This document shows positions 49,664-58,646 of a stretch of DNA of 64,000 nt, piece by piece. The notes beneath the pieces were generated by a model that saw only the letters and a list, made by a program, of their open reading frames with translations, ran no database searches and had not been told where the DNA came from. Source of the stretch: JBNKWA01 sp050299555 (GTDB lineage Bacteria; Pseudomonadota; Alphaproteobacteria; Rhodobacterales; Rhodobacteraceae); the NCBI GenBank assembly GCA_050299555.1, contig JBNKWA010000012.1:1-64000 (forward strand), given 5' to 3'. Each line of letters opens with the position of its first letter. Position 1 is the first letter of the stretch. Made by a program: the position numbers and the translations under genes.

Positions 49664-50500
49664 ATGCCGAACCGGCTCGACCAGCGTATCTCGTTTCATG
49701 CCGACATCGAGACGATGGAGGCCGACTTTTCGGACCTGGAACTGAACACGCCCGAAGCGGTGAACACCTTCTACGACCGGATCGAGGACCGCATCCACGC
49801 CACCGGGCAGGAGCAGTGGTACTTCCTCGTCAACTACCGCAACTGCCGCATCGACCCGTCGGCCTGGCTGGCGCATTCGCTGCGCGGCAAGCGGCTGAAC
49901 CTCACCCACTCGCTGGGCTCCGTGCGCTTTGACGCCAGTGAAGAGACCAGGGCCGAGATCGCCCGCCGCGCCAATACCGAAGCCTTCGACGCCAACCTCT
50001 TTGACAACCGCGACGCCGCGCTGGCCCGGATCGAGGAACTGCGCCGCGTCCCGACCCGGCGTCTTGCAGACACCGATCTGGTGCCGCCGACCATCGATGC
50101 CCGCACGATCCCGGGCCGTATCCGCTTCCTCGAGGCCGAGGGCATCATGGACGTGGATTTCGAGGATCTCGTCTTCGAGACCAACAGCGACGTCAACATC
50201 GTCTACGACCATCTCGAGGCCCGCATCGCCGAGACCGGCCGCAAGTGGTACTTCCTGGTCAACTACACCGGCTGCGTCATCGCGCTCAGGGCCTGGATCA
50301 GCTTCGCCCAGCGGGGCAAGCGACTGAACATCGCCAGCTCGCTCGGCTCGGTCCGCTACGGCACCTCGCCGGATCTGGAGGCCGAGATTCGCGACCAGGC
50401 ATCGCGCAAGGATTTCCGCCCCAACATCCGCGCCACCCGCGAGGAAGCGCTTGAGCGGATTGCCGAGATGAAGGCCGAGGCGCTGGCCGGCGCCGACTGA
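49664..50500 (+). CDS. Tandemly duplicated domain protein of unknown function
   Basis: A 278-residue cytosolic protein built of two copies of one domain, 143 residues apart. Copy one has DLELNTPEAVNTFYDRIEDRI, QWYFLVNYRNCRI (Trp52) and GKRLNLTHSLGSVRF; copy two has DLVFETNSDVNIVYDHLEARI, KWYFLVNYTGCVI (Trp195) and GKRLNIASSLGSVRY. The alternation of strand and helix and the WYFLVNY strand recall STAS/SpoIIAA-like folds, but I do not recognise the family. GGGGAGA precedes ATG 49664. It is the only plus-strand gene between the PaaK-like ligase and the transporter cluster, so it may serve that system. Confidence 0.75.
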   Translation: MPNRLDQRISFHADIETMEADFSDLELNTPEAVNTFYDRIEDRIHATGQEQWYFLVNYRNCRIDPSAWLAHSLRGKRLNLTHSLGSVRFDASEETRAEIARRANTEAFDANLFDNRDAALARIEELRRVPTRRLADTDLVPPTIDARTIPGRIRFLEAEGIMDVDFEDLVFETNSDVNIVYDHLEARIAETGRKWYFLVNYTGCVIALRAWISFAQRGKRLNIASSLGSVRYGTSPDLEAEIRDQASRKDFRPNIRATREEALERIAEMKAEALAGAD

Positions 50501-50509
50501 GGCCGGCGG

Positions 50510-51334
50510 TCAGCTCAGCCACCGCTTGCGGCGGCGATAGCTGCGCACGTCGCGATAGCTCTTGCGGCCCTGGTCGCCCATGCCGAGGTAGAACTCCTTG
50601 ACGTCGGGGTTCTCGCGCAGGCTGGCGGCGGGGCCGTCCATCACCACACGGCCCGATTCCAGGATATAGCCGTAATGGGCGAAGCGCAGCGCCACGTTGG
50701 TGTTCTGCTCGGCCAGAAGAAAGCTGACGCCTTCCTTCTCGTTGAGGTTCCTGACGATGCCGAAGATCTCCTCGACCAACTGCGGCGCCAGCCCCATCGA
50801 CGGCTCGTCCAGAAGCACGGTTTCGGGCCGGCTCATCAGCGCGCGGCCGATGGCGCACATCTGCTGCTCGCCGCCCGAGGTATAGCCCGCCTGGCTTTTC
50901 CGGCGTTCCTTCAGCCGCGGGAAATAGCTGTAGACCATCTCGAGATCGGCCAGCACGGCGGCCTTGCCGTCACTGCGGATATGGGCGCCGGTCATCAGGT
51001 TCTCTTCCACGCTCAGGTGTTCGAAGCAGTGCCTGCCTTCCATCACCTGGATGACCCCGCGGCGCACCAGCTCGGACGGATTGAGCGCGGTCACCGGCTC
51101 GCCGCGATAGCGGATGACGCCCTTGGTCACCTCGCCGCGTTCGGAATGCAGCAGGTTCGAGATCGCCTTCAGCGTGGTGGTCTTGCCGGCGCCGTTGCCG
51201 CCGAGAAGCGCGGTGATCCCGCCCTTGGGCACGCTCAGCGACACGCCCTTCAGGACCAGGATGACGTGGTTGTAGATCACCTCGATATTGCTGACATCCA
51301 GCAGGGTCTCGGCCGTCGCCCCGGTGTCGCGCAT
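50510..51334 (-). CDS. livF: HAAT-family ABC transporter ATP-binding protein LivF
   Basis: A 274-residue ATPase of a branched-chain amino acid-type transporter. The Walker A is LLGGNGAGKTTTLKA, the signature YTSGGEQQMCAIGRAL and the Walker B VLLDEPSMGLAP. The short C-terminus and the LivF-type EEIFGIVRNLNEKEGVSFLLAEQN mark it as LivF, not LivG. The extra Arg-rich end (SYRDVRSYRRRKRW) is slightly longer than usual. It is the last gene of the transporter series, ten bases after the patatin lipoprotein. The cargo may be an aromatic or aliphatic acid rather than an amino acid, judged by the flanking CoA ligases. Confidence 0.93.
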   Translation of the reverse strand: MRDTGATAETLLDVSNIEVIYNHVILVLKGVSLSVPKGGITALLGGNGAGKTTTLKAISNLLHSERGEVTKGVIRYRGEPVTALNPSELVRRGVIQVMEGRHCFEHLSVEENLMTGAHIRSDGKAAVLADLEMVYSYFPRLKERRKSQAGYTSGGEQQMCAIGRALMSRPETVLLDEPSMGLAPQLVEEIFGIVRNLNEKEGVSFLLAEQNTNVALRFAHYGYILESGRVVMDGPAASLRENPDVKEFYLGMGDQGRKSYRDVRSYRRRKRWLS

Positions 51335-51344
51335 CCCGCCCTCC

Positions 51345-52652
51345 CTAGAACTCGTTCACGAGGCGACGCAGGTCCGCCGCGTCCAGCCAGTCGATCCGCG
51401 CCGCACTGCCGCGGCGAAAGCCCTCGCGATAGAGGATCCGCGTCACGCAGGACGAGAACAGCGCATCGCTTTCGGTCTTGCTGGCGGCCGGCAGCGCGCC
51501 CTCGCAGGGGCTGAGATCGACGCCCTTGGCGGTCATCGCGCGCACGTTCCAGCCGCGTTTCTCGGCGAATTGCAGCACGTTCAGCGCCGACTGGCGCAGG
51601 CCCTGGTCGGTCACGATGGACATCGACCGCCTGGCCAGATCGGTCAGCCGCGCCTGCAGCGGGCCCGACGGCGCCTCCAGATCGCCGTTGATGATGACAA
51701 AGGCGTCGACCACCGGCTGATCGCCGGTCGCGGCGCGGACCGCCTGCATCGCCCGGTCGACATCGCCGAGGAACAGGTGGTCGCGCAGGCCGGCATCGGC
51801 ATAGTACTGGCCGTTGATGCCGCGCGGCGGCAGGATCGCCGGGATCGCGGCCGAGGCCAGCACCGCCTCGGCGATGCAGGGCCGCGCCTCGGTGCCGCCG
51901 GCCACTGCCTCGGCGGTCAGGTCGAACCGGTCGAACCGGCTCGACTGCAGGCTGACCGCACCGACGAAAAGCCGCCGGCCCTCGGACTGCCGCTTGGCGA
52001 TGCGTTCCACAAGCGCGGCGGTGGCCGAGGCGCGCACCGTGCGCTCCAGCCCCGAGGCGTCGAACAGCGAGTTGGCGAACAGCAGCCCCGGGAAGCCGCG
52101 GCTGCGGGCCAGGCCCTCGACGTCGACATCGCCGGCGAAGGGCAGGGCCGCATCAAAGTCCTTTCCGGCGAAGGCGGCCGGCGCGATGGTGGCGCCGGCG
52201 CTGGCACCGGTCACGATGTCGAAGGCCGCCGGCCGCGCCTGGGAGCGGCTGGGGTTGGCGCTCCAGCCGGCCATGAAGCCGCTGCCGAAGGCCGCCCATT
52301 GCCCGCCGGTGGACAGCGCGAGATAGCTCAGCCGCGGTGGCGCCGGGCGGGAGACGCTGTCGAGATCGAGGCTGCGGTCGACCCGCGACGACAGGATGCC
52401 GAACGCGGCCGCGGCCACGGGGTCGCTTGCCGGGTCCGGGGCGCGGACGGTGACCCGCTCCGGCCGTGGTGCGCTCACGCCGGCCAGATCGCCGGCGGCA
52501 GGCGCCCGGAGCACCGTCGTCGCAACCGTGGCGCCGGGCTGCTGCGGTACCGTCGGGAAGGCCGAGCAGGTCAGGTTCTGGGGCTCGACCACGGCGCAGC
52601 CGGCCAGCGCCGCCAGAAGGCCGGCCAGAAGACAACGATATGCAATGCCCAT
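51345..52652 (-). CDS. Patatin-like phospholipase lipoprotein
   Basis: A 435-residue protein with a lipoprotein signal (LLAALAGC lipobox, Cys19). The patatin core starts near 110: YLALSTGGQWAAFGSGF is the oxyanion-type Gly loop, IVTGASAGATIAP holds the nucleophile Ser in GxSxG, and YYADAGLRDH the catalytic Asp in the D-A/G-G motif. It is thus a likely active acyl hydrolase on the periplasmic side of the outer membrane. Its position between the transporter's substrate-binding protein and LivF is unusual and suggests that the transporter handles a released fatty acid or related acid. That link is inferred. Confidence 0.88.
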   Translation of the reverse strand: MGIAYRCLLAGLLAALAGCAVVEPQNLTCSAFPTVPQQPGATVATTVLRAPAAGDLAGVSAPRPERVTVRAPDPASDPVAAAAFGILSSRVDRSLDLDSVSRPAPPRLSYLALSTGGQWAAFGSGFMAGWSANPSRSQARPAAFDIVTGASAGATIAPAAFAGKDFDAALPFAGDVDVEGLARSRGFPGLLFANSLFDASGLERTVRASATAALVERIAKRQSEGRRLFVGAVSLQSSRFDRFDLTAEAVAGGTEARPCIAEAVLASAAIPAILPPRGINGQYYADAGLRDHLFLGDVDRAMQAVRAATGDQPVVDAFVIINGDLEAPSGPLQARLTDLARRSMSIVTDQGLRQSALNVLQFAEKRGWNVRAMTAKGVDLSPCEGALPAASKTESDALFSSCVTRILYREGFRRGSAARIDWLDAADLRRLVNEF

Positions 52653-52702
52653 CACGGCCCGGTGGTCGCCCGCCCCGGTGGTCCGGAGCGGGCCTTGCCG
52701 GA

Positions 52703-53992
52703 TCAGTTGCAGTCGCGCGGCGTGATGCCGGCCTCGGCCGCATAGGCCGCCGAGTCCTCGTCGATCAGCGGCTGGATCACCTCCATGTCCGACGGCTCGA
52801 ACCCGGTGATCAGCGTCCAGGTCTTGGTCGACGCATCCCACTGCTGCACGGCACCAAGGCCGGGCCCGCCATGATTGGCGCAGGTCACCGTGAATTCCGG
52901 ACCGAATCCGGGCATTCCCAGTGCCTCGAGCTTGGCGTTGTCGATCATCAGCGCCTCCATGCCGTCGCGCATCTGCGCCGGCGTGATCTGCGCCGTGCCG
53001 TGGATCTCCTGCGCCGTCTTGGCCGCCTCGACCGCCAGCATGGCGCCATAAAGCCCACGGTTGTAAAGCACGGTGCCAAGCTGGTCGCCGGCGCCGGCCG
53101 CCAGGCCCTTGTCGACGACATAGGTCTGAAGGTCGCCATAGATCGGGAAGTCAGAGCCGGTGTTGTGAAGCTGCAGAGACTTGTAGCCGTTGGCCGCCGC
53201 GCCCGCCGGCAGCACGTCCTGCTCCGAGCCCGACCACCAGATGCCGATGAAGTGGTCCATCGGATAGCCGATATTGGCGGCCTCCTGGATCGCCACCTGG
53301 TTCATCACGCCCCAGCCCCACATCAGCACATAGTCGGGCCGGTCGCGCCGGATCTGCAGCCACTGCGACTTCTGCTCCTGTCCGGGGCTGTCGACGGGGA
53401 TCTCGATGAAGGTATAGCCGTGCTTCTTGGCCAGCTCCTGCAGGGTGCGGATCGGCTCCTTGCCATAGGCCGAGTTGTGGTACACCAGCGCGATCTTCTT
53501 GCCGTTCAGGTCGCCGCCCTCGAGATCGAGGATGTGGTTGATGGCGATGCTGGCGCCGTTCCAGTAGTTTGCCGGATAGTTGAAGATCCACTCGAACACC
53601 TTGCCGTTGGCGGCCGAGGTCCGCCCGTAACCCATGGAATGGACCGGGATCTGGTCAACCGCGGCCTTGGGAATGAGCTGGTAGGTGATGCCGGTCGAAA
53701 AGGGCTGATAGACCAGGCTGCCCTCGCCCTTGGTGGCCTCGTAGCACTCCACGCCCTTTTCGGTGTTGTAGCCGGTCTCGCATTCGATCATGCGGATCTT
53801 CTCGCCGCCGATGCCGCCGTCACGCTCGTTGACCAGGGTCAAATAGTCGGCATAGCCGTCAGCGACGGGAATGCCGTTCGCCGCGAAGGGACCCGTCCGG
53901 TAGCTGAGCGATGGAAATACCAGCTCGGCCATTGCCGGACCGGCCGCAACCAGACCGGCCAGCGCCAGGATGGCGGGTTTCAGAATACGCAT
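52703..53992 (-). CDS. HAAT-family ABC transporter substrate-binding protein
   Basis: A 429-residue periplasmic protein with a signal peptide (to about residue 22, ...GPAMA). It is of the LivJ/K Leu-Ile-Val-binding type I fold: LSYRTGPFAANGIPVADGY, GIGGEKIRMIECETGYN and the later GKKIALVYHNSAYGKEP and WNRPDY-like hinge segments. At 429 residues it is longer than typical LivJ (about 370), as often seen in HAAT systems for aromatic or urea-like compounds. It lies 70 bp from livM and 50 bp from the patatin gene. Confidence 0.92.
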   Translation of the reverse strand: MRILKPAILALAGLVAAGPAMAELVFPSLSYRTGPFAANGIPVADGYADYLTLVNERDGGIGGEKIRMIECETGYNTEKGVECYEATKGEGSLVYQPFSTGITYQLIPKAAVDQIPVHSMGYGRTSAANGKVFEWIFNYPANYWNGASIAINHILDLEGGDLNGKKIALVYHNSAYGKEPIRTLQELAKKHGYTFIEIPVDSPGQEQKSQWLQIRRDRPDYVLMWGWGVMNQVAIQEAANIGYPMDHFIGIWWSGSEQDVLPAGAAANGYKSLQLHNTGSDFPIYGDLQTYVVDKGLAAGAGDQLGTVLYNRGLYGAMLAVEAAKTAQEIHGTAQITPAQMRDGMEALMIDNAKLEALGMPGFGPEFTVTCANHGGPGLGAVQQWDASTKTWTLITGFEPSDMEVIQPLIDEDSAAYAAEAGITPRDCN

Positions 53993-54062
53993 GGACCTAA
54001 ATCCTCCCCTTGGTTTTGGATCTTCTTTTCTTCCGGCGCGCGCGGGCGCCGATTGGCAGATA

Positions 54063-55172
54063 CTAGTGCGGGAATGGCCAGAGACGAAGCTTCTCCTTGG
54101 CCAGACGCCACAGCGCCGCGAAACCGTGCGGCTCGGCGATCAGGAAGGCGATGATCAGCCCGCCCACGATCATGAATTCGATATGCGCGGCGATGTCGGT
54201 CGCCCAGCCGAGGCCGCCCACCAGCACGTTCTTCAGCAGCACCGGCATCAGCACCATGAAGGCGGCGCCGGCGAACGAGCCGAAGATCGACCCCAGGCCG
54301 CCGATGATGACCATGAAGAGCACAAGGAAGGACTTGTTGATGCCGAAGGCCTCGCCCACCTCGACCGCGCCCAGATAGACGGCGAAGAACAGCGCTCCGG
54401 CGATGCCGACGAAGAACGACGACACCGCGAAGGCCGACAGCTTTGCCGTGAGCGGGTTTACCCCGATGATCTCGGCGGCGATGTCCATGTCGCGGATCGC
54501 CATCCAGCTTCGGCCCTGCAGGCCGCGGGTCAGGTTCCGCGCCACCCAGGCCAGGACGATCACGAAGCCGAGGCAGAACAGGTACTTCGCCGCCGGCGTG
54601 GCCGCCGGGCCGGTCACCTCGAAGCCAAACATGGTCCGGGTCGGCGCGTTTATCTGGCCCGAGGCGGAATGGTTGTAGGCCCAGCCCCACTTGTTGAACA
54701 GCCAGACCAGGAAGAACTGCGCCGCCAGCGTCGCCACCGCCAGGTAGAAGCCCTTGATCCTCAGGCTCGGCAGCCCGAAGAGCACACCCACCAGCGCCGT
54801 CGTCAGCCCGCCGAGGATCACCGCCAGCGCGACATGCATCTGCGGCAGCACGAAGGCCACCGGGCCCAGGCTGACATCGAGCCCGGTCATGAACTTGTAG
54901 CAGGCATAGGCCCCCACCGCCATGAACCCGCCGGTGCCGAGGCTGACCTGGCCGCAATAGCCGGTCAGGATGTTCAGCCCGATGGCGGCGATGACATAGA
55001 TCAGGAAGGGCAGGATGACGGCATTGGCCCAGTACTGGTTGATGAACAGGGGCACGACCAGCACCGCAAAGGCCAGCACCGCGTAATAGCCGTAACGGTC
55101 CAGCGCGATGGGAAAGGTCTGACTGTCGGCTAGGTAGCTGGTCTTGAAATCGCCGGACTCGCGATAGATCAC
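54063..55172 (-). CDS. livM: HAAT-family ABC transporter permease LivM
   Basis: A 369-residue integral membrane protein. It has the LivM-type order of helices: AVILPFLIYVIAAIGLNILTGYCGQVSLG, GAYACYKF, then LPSLRIKGFYLAVATLAAQFF and the EAA-like LVLFMVIIGGLGSIFGSFAGAAF near the end. GxxGGxGS in that last segment contacts the ATPase. The first about 35 residues are hydrophilic. It pairs with LivH to make the membrane channel. Two small membrane genes, a VOC gene and a further membrane gene separate it from livH. Confidence 0.93.
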   Translation of the reverse strand: MIYRESGDFKTSYLADSQTFPIALDRYGYYAVLAFAVLVVPLFINQYWANAVILPFLIYVIAAIGLNILTGYCGQVSLGTGGFMAVGAYACYKFMTGLDVSLGPVAFVLPQMHVALAVILGGLTTALVGVLFGLPSLRIKGFYLAVATLAAQFFLVWLFNKWGWAYNHSASGQINAPTRTMFGFEVTGPAATPAAKYLFCLGFVIVLAWVARNLTRGLQGRSWMAIRDMDIAAEIIGVNPLTAKLSAFAVSSFFVGIAGALFFAVYLGAVEVGEAFGINKSFLVLFMVIIGGLGSIFGSFAGAAFMVLMPVLLKNVLVGGLGWATDIAAHIEFMIVGGLIIAFLIAEPHGFAALWRLAKEKLRLWPFPH

Positions 55173-55213
55173 CCCGCGCTCCTCCCCTTCCCGTCCCGGT
55201 CATCGCGCCGGGT

Positions 55214-55597
55214 TCAGCCCTTCGGCCTCCATCTCAGGCAACCGGCCAGACAGCCCGCCGTCAACAGAAATAGCAGGATTTCGGTCATCGTCGTGGCCGA
55301 AAAGGTCGCCGCCGCCACTGCGGCGAGTACCAGTGCCGCCAGGGCGACGCCCATTGCCGCCGTCCGCGCGGCCGCGGCCGGCCCCCGGCGCAGCAGCCCC
55401 AGCGCCACGACCAGCGCCGGCACGAAGGCCAGCCGGGCGAAGATCGCCACCGCCCCGGTGCCGCTGGCGGGTCCGATGAAGCCGACGAGGCCCGAGACCA
55501 GCGTCCAGATGCCCCAGGCGGCCAGCGCAAACCCGGCCGCCGACAGCAGCCGGAAACCCGCCGGCCAGTCGTCTCGCCCGTTCTCGATGTCTGGCAT
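55214..55597 (-). CDS. Small membrane protein, function unknown
   Basis: A 127-residue protein with a short charged start (MPDIENGRDDWPAG) and four hydrophobic segments (LLSAAGFALAAWGIWTLVSGL; VAIFARLAFVPALVVALGLL; AAMGVALAALVLAAVAAATF; ILLFLLTAGCLAGCL). No family is recognised. It lies 41 bp before livM and 7 bp after the next membrane gene, inside the transporter array, where it is likely cotranscribed. Confidence 0.65.
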   Translation of the reverse strand: MPDIENGRDDWPAGFRLLSAAGFALAAWGIWTLVSGLVGFIGPASGTGAVAIFARLAFVPALVVALGLLRRGPAAAARTAAMGVALAALVLAAVAAATFSATTMTEILLFLLTAGCLAGCLRWRPKG

Positions 55598-55604
55598 TGC
55601 GTCC

Positions 55605-56099
55605 TCAGTCCAACCTTGTCCCTTCCGGATACGAATCACCCGGGTCCGGCGCCTGCAGCCCGGTGAAATCAAGCTTGTGGGCGATCAGCAGGATCGCCGC
55701 GCACCAGGCGAAGAGGGCGAGGAACGGGCCGCCCTCGCCGGAAGACAGCGCCCGGCCGGTCAGCCAGGCAAAGGGTACCGCCCAGATCACGGCCAGGCTG
55801 AAGGCATACCACTGCAGCCGCTGCCATCCGGGCGTGCGCGCCGCGTCGCCGGCGAAAAGCACGGCGGCAAAGCAGGTCAGCCCGGCCAGTGGCAGCAGCG
55901 CCGCCACGATGCAGTACAAGGTGAACAGCAGCGTCCGGATGTCCGGCGGTCCGTCATAACGCAAGCCGCTCAGGGTCGCGGCAACGAGGATGACGAGAAG
56001 CCAGAGTGCAAGCAGCGCCAGGGGCAGCGACAGCAGCGTGGCGATCAGCGCCAGAACGGTGCGCGACTTGCGCCTGTGCAGTTCCGTCACCGCCTGCAT
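55605..56099 (-). CDS. Membrane protein, function unknown
   Basis: A 164-residue protein with four hydrophobic segments (ALIATLLSLPLALLALWLLVIL; LLFTLYCIVAALLPLAGL; LQWYAFSLAVIWAVPFAWL; LALFAWCAAILLIAH). The start at 56099 (MQAVTELHRRKSR) was chosen because the upstream alternative overlaps the VOC gene more deeply. It is flanked closely on both sides (5 and 7 bp). No family recognised; one of several small membrane genes inserted between livH and livM. Confidence 0.62.
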   Translation of the reverse strand: MQAVTELHRRKSRTVLALIATLLSLPLALLALWLLVILVAATLSGLRYDGPPDIRTLLFTLYCIVAALLPLAGLTCFAAVLFAGDAARTPGWQRLQWYAFSLAVIWAVPFAWLTGRALSSGEGGPFLALFAWCAAILLIAHKLDFTGLQAPDPGDSYPEGTRLD

Positions 56100-56103
56100 T
56101 GCG

Positions 56104-56475
56104 TTATCCCACCTCGGCGGCGTCACCGGGCCAGTCCTCGCCCTGCGGCCGTACCAGGCAGAAGCGGTGGCCGGTGGGCGCCTCCATCACGATCCAGGTC
56201 CTGATGCGTTCGATTTCGCGCGCCCCCAGCCGTTTCAGCCGGGCACATTCGGCTTCCGGGTCGTCGGTCTCGATGTCCAGATGCACGTGCGACGGATGGT
56301 CCACGGCCTGCAGCAACACCTTGGGATAGCCCTTGTGTCCGTCGAAGACGGCGTACTTGCCACGCTCGTCGATGACGCCGGTCTTGCCCAGCGCCGCCGA
56401 CCAGAAGGCGGTGGCCCCGGTCAGGTCTTCTCCCTGGCAATCGATGCAGACCACCCCGATGCGTGTGCGATGCAT
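56104..56475 (-). CDS. VOC superfamily (glyoxalase-like) protein
   Basis: A 123-residue protein of one vicinal-oxygen-chelate domain, two beta-alpha-beta-beta-beta units: IGVVCIDCQGEDLTGATAFWSAALG at the start and HVHLDIETDDPEAECARLKRLGAR with MEAPTGHRFCLVRP at the end. His and Glu at usual metal-ligand places are partly present (HVHLD), so metal binding is uncertain. Members range from glyoxalases to antibiotic-resistance proteins. It has 84 bp to the next gene upstream. Confidence 0.85.
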   Translation of the reverse strand: MHRTRIGVVCIDCQGEDLTGATAFWSAALGKTGVIDERGKYAVFDGHKGYPKVLLQAVDHPSHVHLDIETDDPEAECARLKRLGAREIERIRTWIVMEAPTGHRFCLVRPQGEDWPGDAAEVG

Positions 56476-56558
56476 GATGTCAGTCCTCCTTGCCTGCCGC
56501 CAGTCTGGCCGCGGCCCGGCTTTCAGGCAAGAAGGCTGCGGCAGCGTTCAGGCAGGCA

Positions 56559-56807
56559 TCACTTGCCCGGCCCGGTCTGGCGCAGCGACATCGACGCGCA
56601 GACCACCGACAGCAGCAGCAGCCCCAGCGCCGGGGCCAGCCAGGTCATCGCCTCGGCAAGGTCGCCGCCGACCCTCAGCGTCTTCGGCCCGCCCGAGATC
56701 AGCGCCTTGAGCTGGAGTTGTATCTGGAGCGGGACGGTCAGGAAGATCCAGGCGACAGCCGCGGCCCCACAGAGATACGCCATCAATCGATAAATGAGTT
56801 GGGACAC
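56559..56807 (-). CDS. Small two-helix membrane protein
   Basis: An 82-residue protein with two hydrophobic segments (LMAYLCGAAAVAWIFLTVPLQIQL and MTWLAPALGLLLLSVVCASMSL) joined by a short polar loop. It begins five bases after the livH stop, so cotranscription with livH is nearly certain. No family is recognised; it may be a helper of the transporter or a chance passenger. Confidence 0.65.
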   Translation of the reverse strand: MSQLIYRLMAYLCGAAAVAWIFLTVPLQIQLQLKALISGGPKTLRVGGDLAEAMTWLAPALGLLLLSVVCASMSLRQTGPGK

Positions 56808-56812
56808 GTCGC

Positions 56813-57808
56813 TCAGACCCTTTCTATGATCCGCTCGCCGAACAGCCCCTGGGGCCGGAACACCAGGAACACCAGGGCGAGCACGTAGGCGAACCAGTTT
56901 TCGGTCGCCCCGCCCAGCATAGAGCCCACAAAGTATTCAAAAAGTTTCTCGCCGACGCCGATGATCAGTCCGCCGGCGATGGCGCCGGGGATCGAGGTGA
57001 AGCCGCCCAGCATCAGGACCGGCAGCGCCTTGAGCGCGATCAGGCTGAGCGAGAACTGAACGCCCGACTTGGCGCCCCACATGGCGCCGGCGACCAGCGC
57101 CACAAAGCCCGCCACCGCCCAGACAACCACCCAGATGCGGTCCAGCGAGATGCCGATCGACAGCGCCGCCTGATGGTCGTCGGCCACCGCCCGCAGCGCC
57201 CGCCCGGTGCTGGTGTATTGCGAGAACGCGGTCAGCGCCACGACCAGCGCGGTGGCGATCAGCGCTGCCGCGATGTCGAGGTTGTCGAGGTAGAAGCCGT
57301 AGAAGTCGTCGCCGCCCAGGGAGGCGCTGACCTCCTCGACCCATCGGTTGCCGCCCTGGGCAAGGCCGATGTCCAGCACCTTGATGTCCGCCCCCCATAT
57401 CAGGTCGCCGAAGCCTTCCATGAAATAGGCCAGCCCGATCGTCGCCATGAACAGGATGATCGGCTCCTGCCCGGCCAGCGGCCTGAGGATGAACCGCACC
57501 ACCAGCCAGGCCAGGGCGATCATCACCAGGATGGTCAGCCCGATCGCCACCAGCACCGGCAGCGTCCATCCGAAGTCATGAATCTCGGTGCCGAACATGG
57601 TGTTGATCAGGTGGGAGAACGGCACCAGCCCGGTCTGCAGCCCGACCAGCGTCTGCGCCGCGAACAGCGCCAGCACGCCCTGGGCATAGTTGAAGATGCC
57701 CGACGACTTGAAGATCAGCACGAAGCCCAGCGCCACCAGCGAGTACATGACGCCGGTCATCAGCCCGTTCAGGATCACTTCGATCGTATAGTAGAAATCG
57801 GCGCCCAT
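56813..57808 (-). CDS. livH: HAAT-family ABC transporter permease LivH
   Basis: A 331-residue permease with about eight helices. MTGVMYSLVALGFVLIFKSSGIFNYAQG is the classic LivH start, and the C-terminal ALKALPVLMLGGFTSIPGAIAGGLIIGV is the ATPase contact. It partners LivM. It is preceded by livG with nine bases between. Near-exact start and length of the family. Confidence 0.94.
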   Translation of the reverse strand: MGADFYYTIEVILNGLMTGVMYSLVALGFVLIFKSSGIFNYAQGVLALFAAQTLVGLQTGLVPFSHLINTMFGTEIHDFGWTLPVLVAIGLTILVMIALAWLVVRFILRPLAGQEPIILFMATIGLAYFMEGFGDLIWGADIKVLDIGLAQGGNRWVEEVSASLGGDDFYGFYLDNLDIAAALIATALVVALTAFSQYTSTGRALRAVADDHQAALSIGISLDRIWVVVWAVAGFVALVAGAMWGAKSGVQFSLSLIALKALPVLMLGGFTSIPGAIAGGLIIGVGEKLFEYFVGSMLGGATENWFAYVLALVFLVFRPQGLFGERIIERV

Positions 57809-57817
57809 CAGCTCACC

Positions 57818-58639
57818 TCAGTCATGCGCCACCCCCAGGTAGGCGTCGATCACGGCCGGGTTGGTGCGCACCTCGTCGGGCGTGCCGTCGCCGATCTTGG
57901 CGCCGTAGTCCATCACCACGACCCGGTCCGAGATATCCATCACCACGCCCATGTCATGCTCGATCAGCGCGATGGTGGTGCCGAACTCGTCGTTGACGTC
58001 GAGGATGAAGCGGCTCATGTCCTCCTTCTCCTCGACGTTCATCCCCGCCATCGGCTCGTCGAGCAAGAGCAGCTTCGGCTCTGCCGCCAGCGCCCGGCCA
58101 AGCTCCACCCGCTTCTGCAGCCCATAGGGCAGCCGGCCCACCGGCGTCTTGCGGATCGCCTGGATCTCGAGGAAGTCGATCACCCGCTCCACCACCTCGC
58201 GATTGGCCACCTCCTCGGCCTGGGCTGGCCCCCACCACAGCGCCTGGGCGGGGATCCCCGCCTTCATGTGCGTGCAGCGGCCGGTCATGATGTTGTCGAG
58301 CACGCTCATGCCGTTGAAAAGCGCGATGTTCTGAAAGGTCCGGGCGATCCCCAGGCGGGCGATCTCGAACGGCTTCATCGGCCGGCGCCGCTTGCCGCGG
58401 AACCAGATCTCGCCCTCCTGCGGGTGGTAGAAGCCGTTGATGACGTTCAGCATCGACGACTTGCCGGCGCCATTGGGCCCGATGATCGCCCTGATCTCGC
58501 CCTCGCGGATATCGAACGAGATGTCCTTGATCGCCTCCACACCGCCGAACCGCAGGGTGATGTTCTTCACTTCCATGATGACGGGGCCGATGGAGCGGCC
58601 GTCGGCGGTGGTGGTGAGTTCTTCAGCCCGTTCACGCAT
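57818..58639 (-). CDS. livG: HAAT-family ABC transporter ATP-binding protein LivG
   Basis: A 273-residue ATPase. Walker A IIGPNGAGKSSMLN, LivG-type TFQNIALFNGMSVLDNIMTG, signature LPYGLQKRVELGRAL and Walker B LLLLDEPMAGMNVEEKEDM are all intact. A leader of about 20 residues (MRERAEELTTTADGRSIGPV) precedes the usual MEVKNITLRFGG start. The first part of the gene has a truncated near-copy at 59222-59413, on the other side of an inserted gene. It begins seven bases after that inserted gene's stop. Confidence 0.94.
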   Translation of the reverse strand: MRERAEELTTTADGRSIGPVIMEVKNITLRFGGVEAIKDISFDIREGEIRAIIGPNGAGKSSMLNVINGFYHPQEGEIWFRGKRRRPMKPFEIARLGIARTFQNIALFNGMSVLDNIMTGRCTHMKAGIPAQALWWGPAQAEEVANREVVERVIDFLEIQAIRKTPVGRLPYGLQKRVELGRALAAEPKLLLLDEPMAGMNVEEKEDMSRFILDVNDEFGTTIALIEHDMGVVMDISDRVVVMDYGAKIGDGTPDEVRTNPAVIDAYLGVAHD

Positions 58640-58646
58640 TCAGGTA

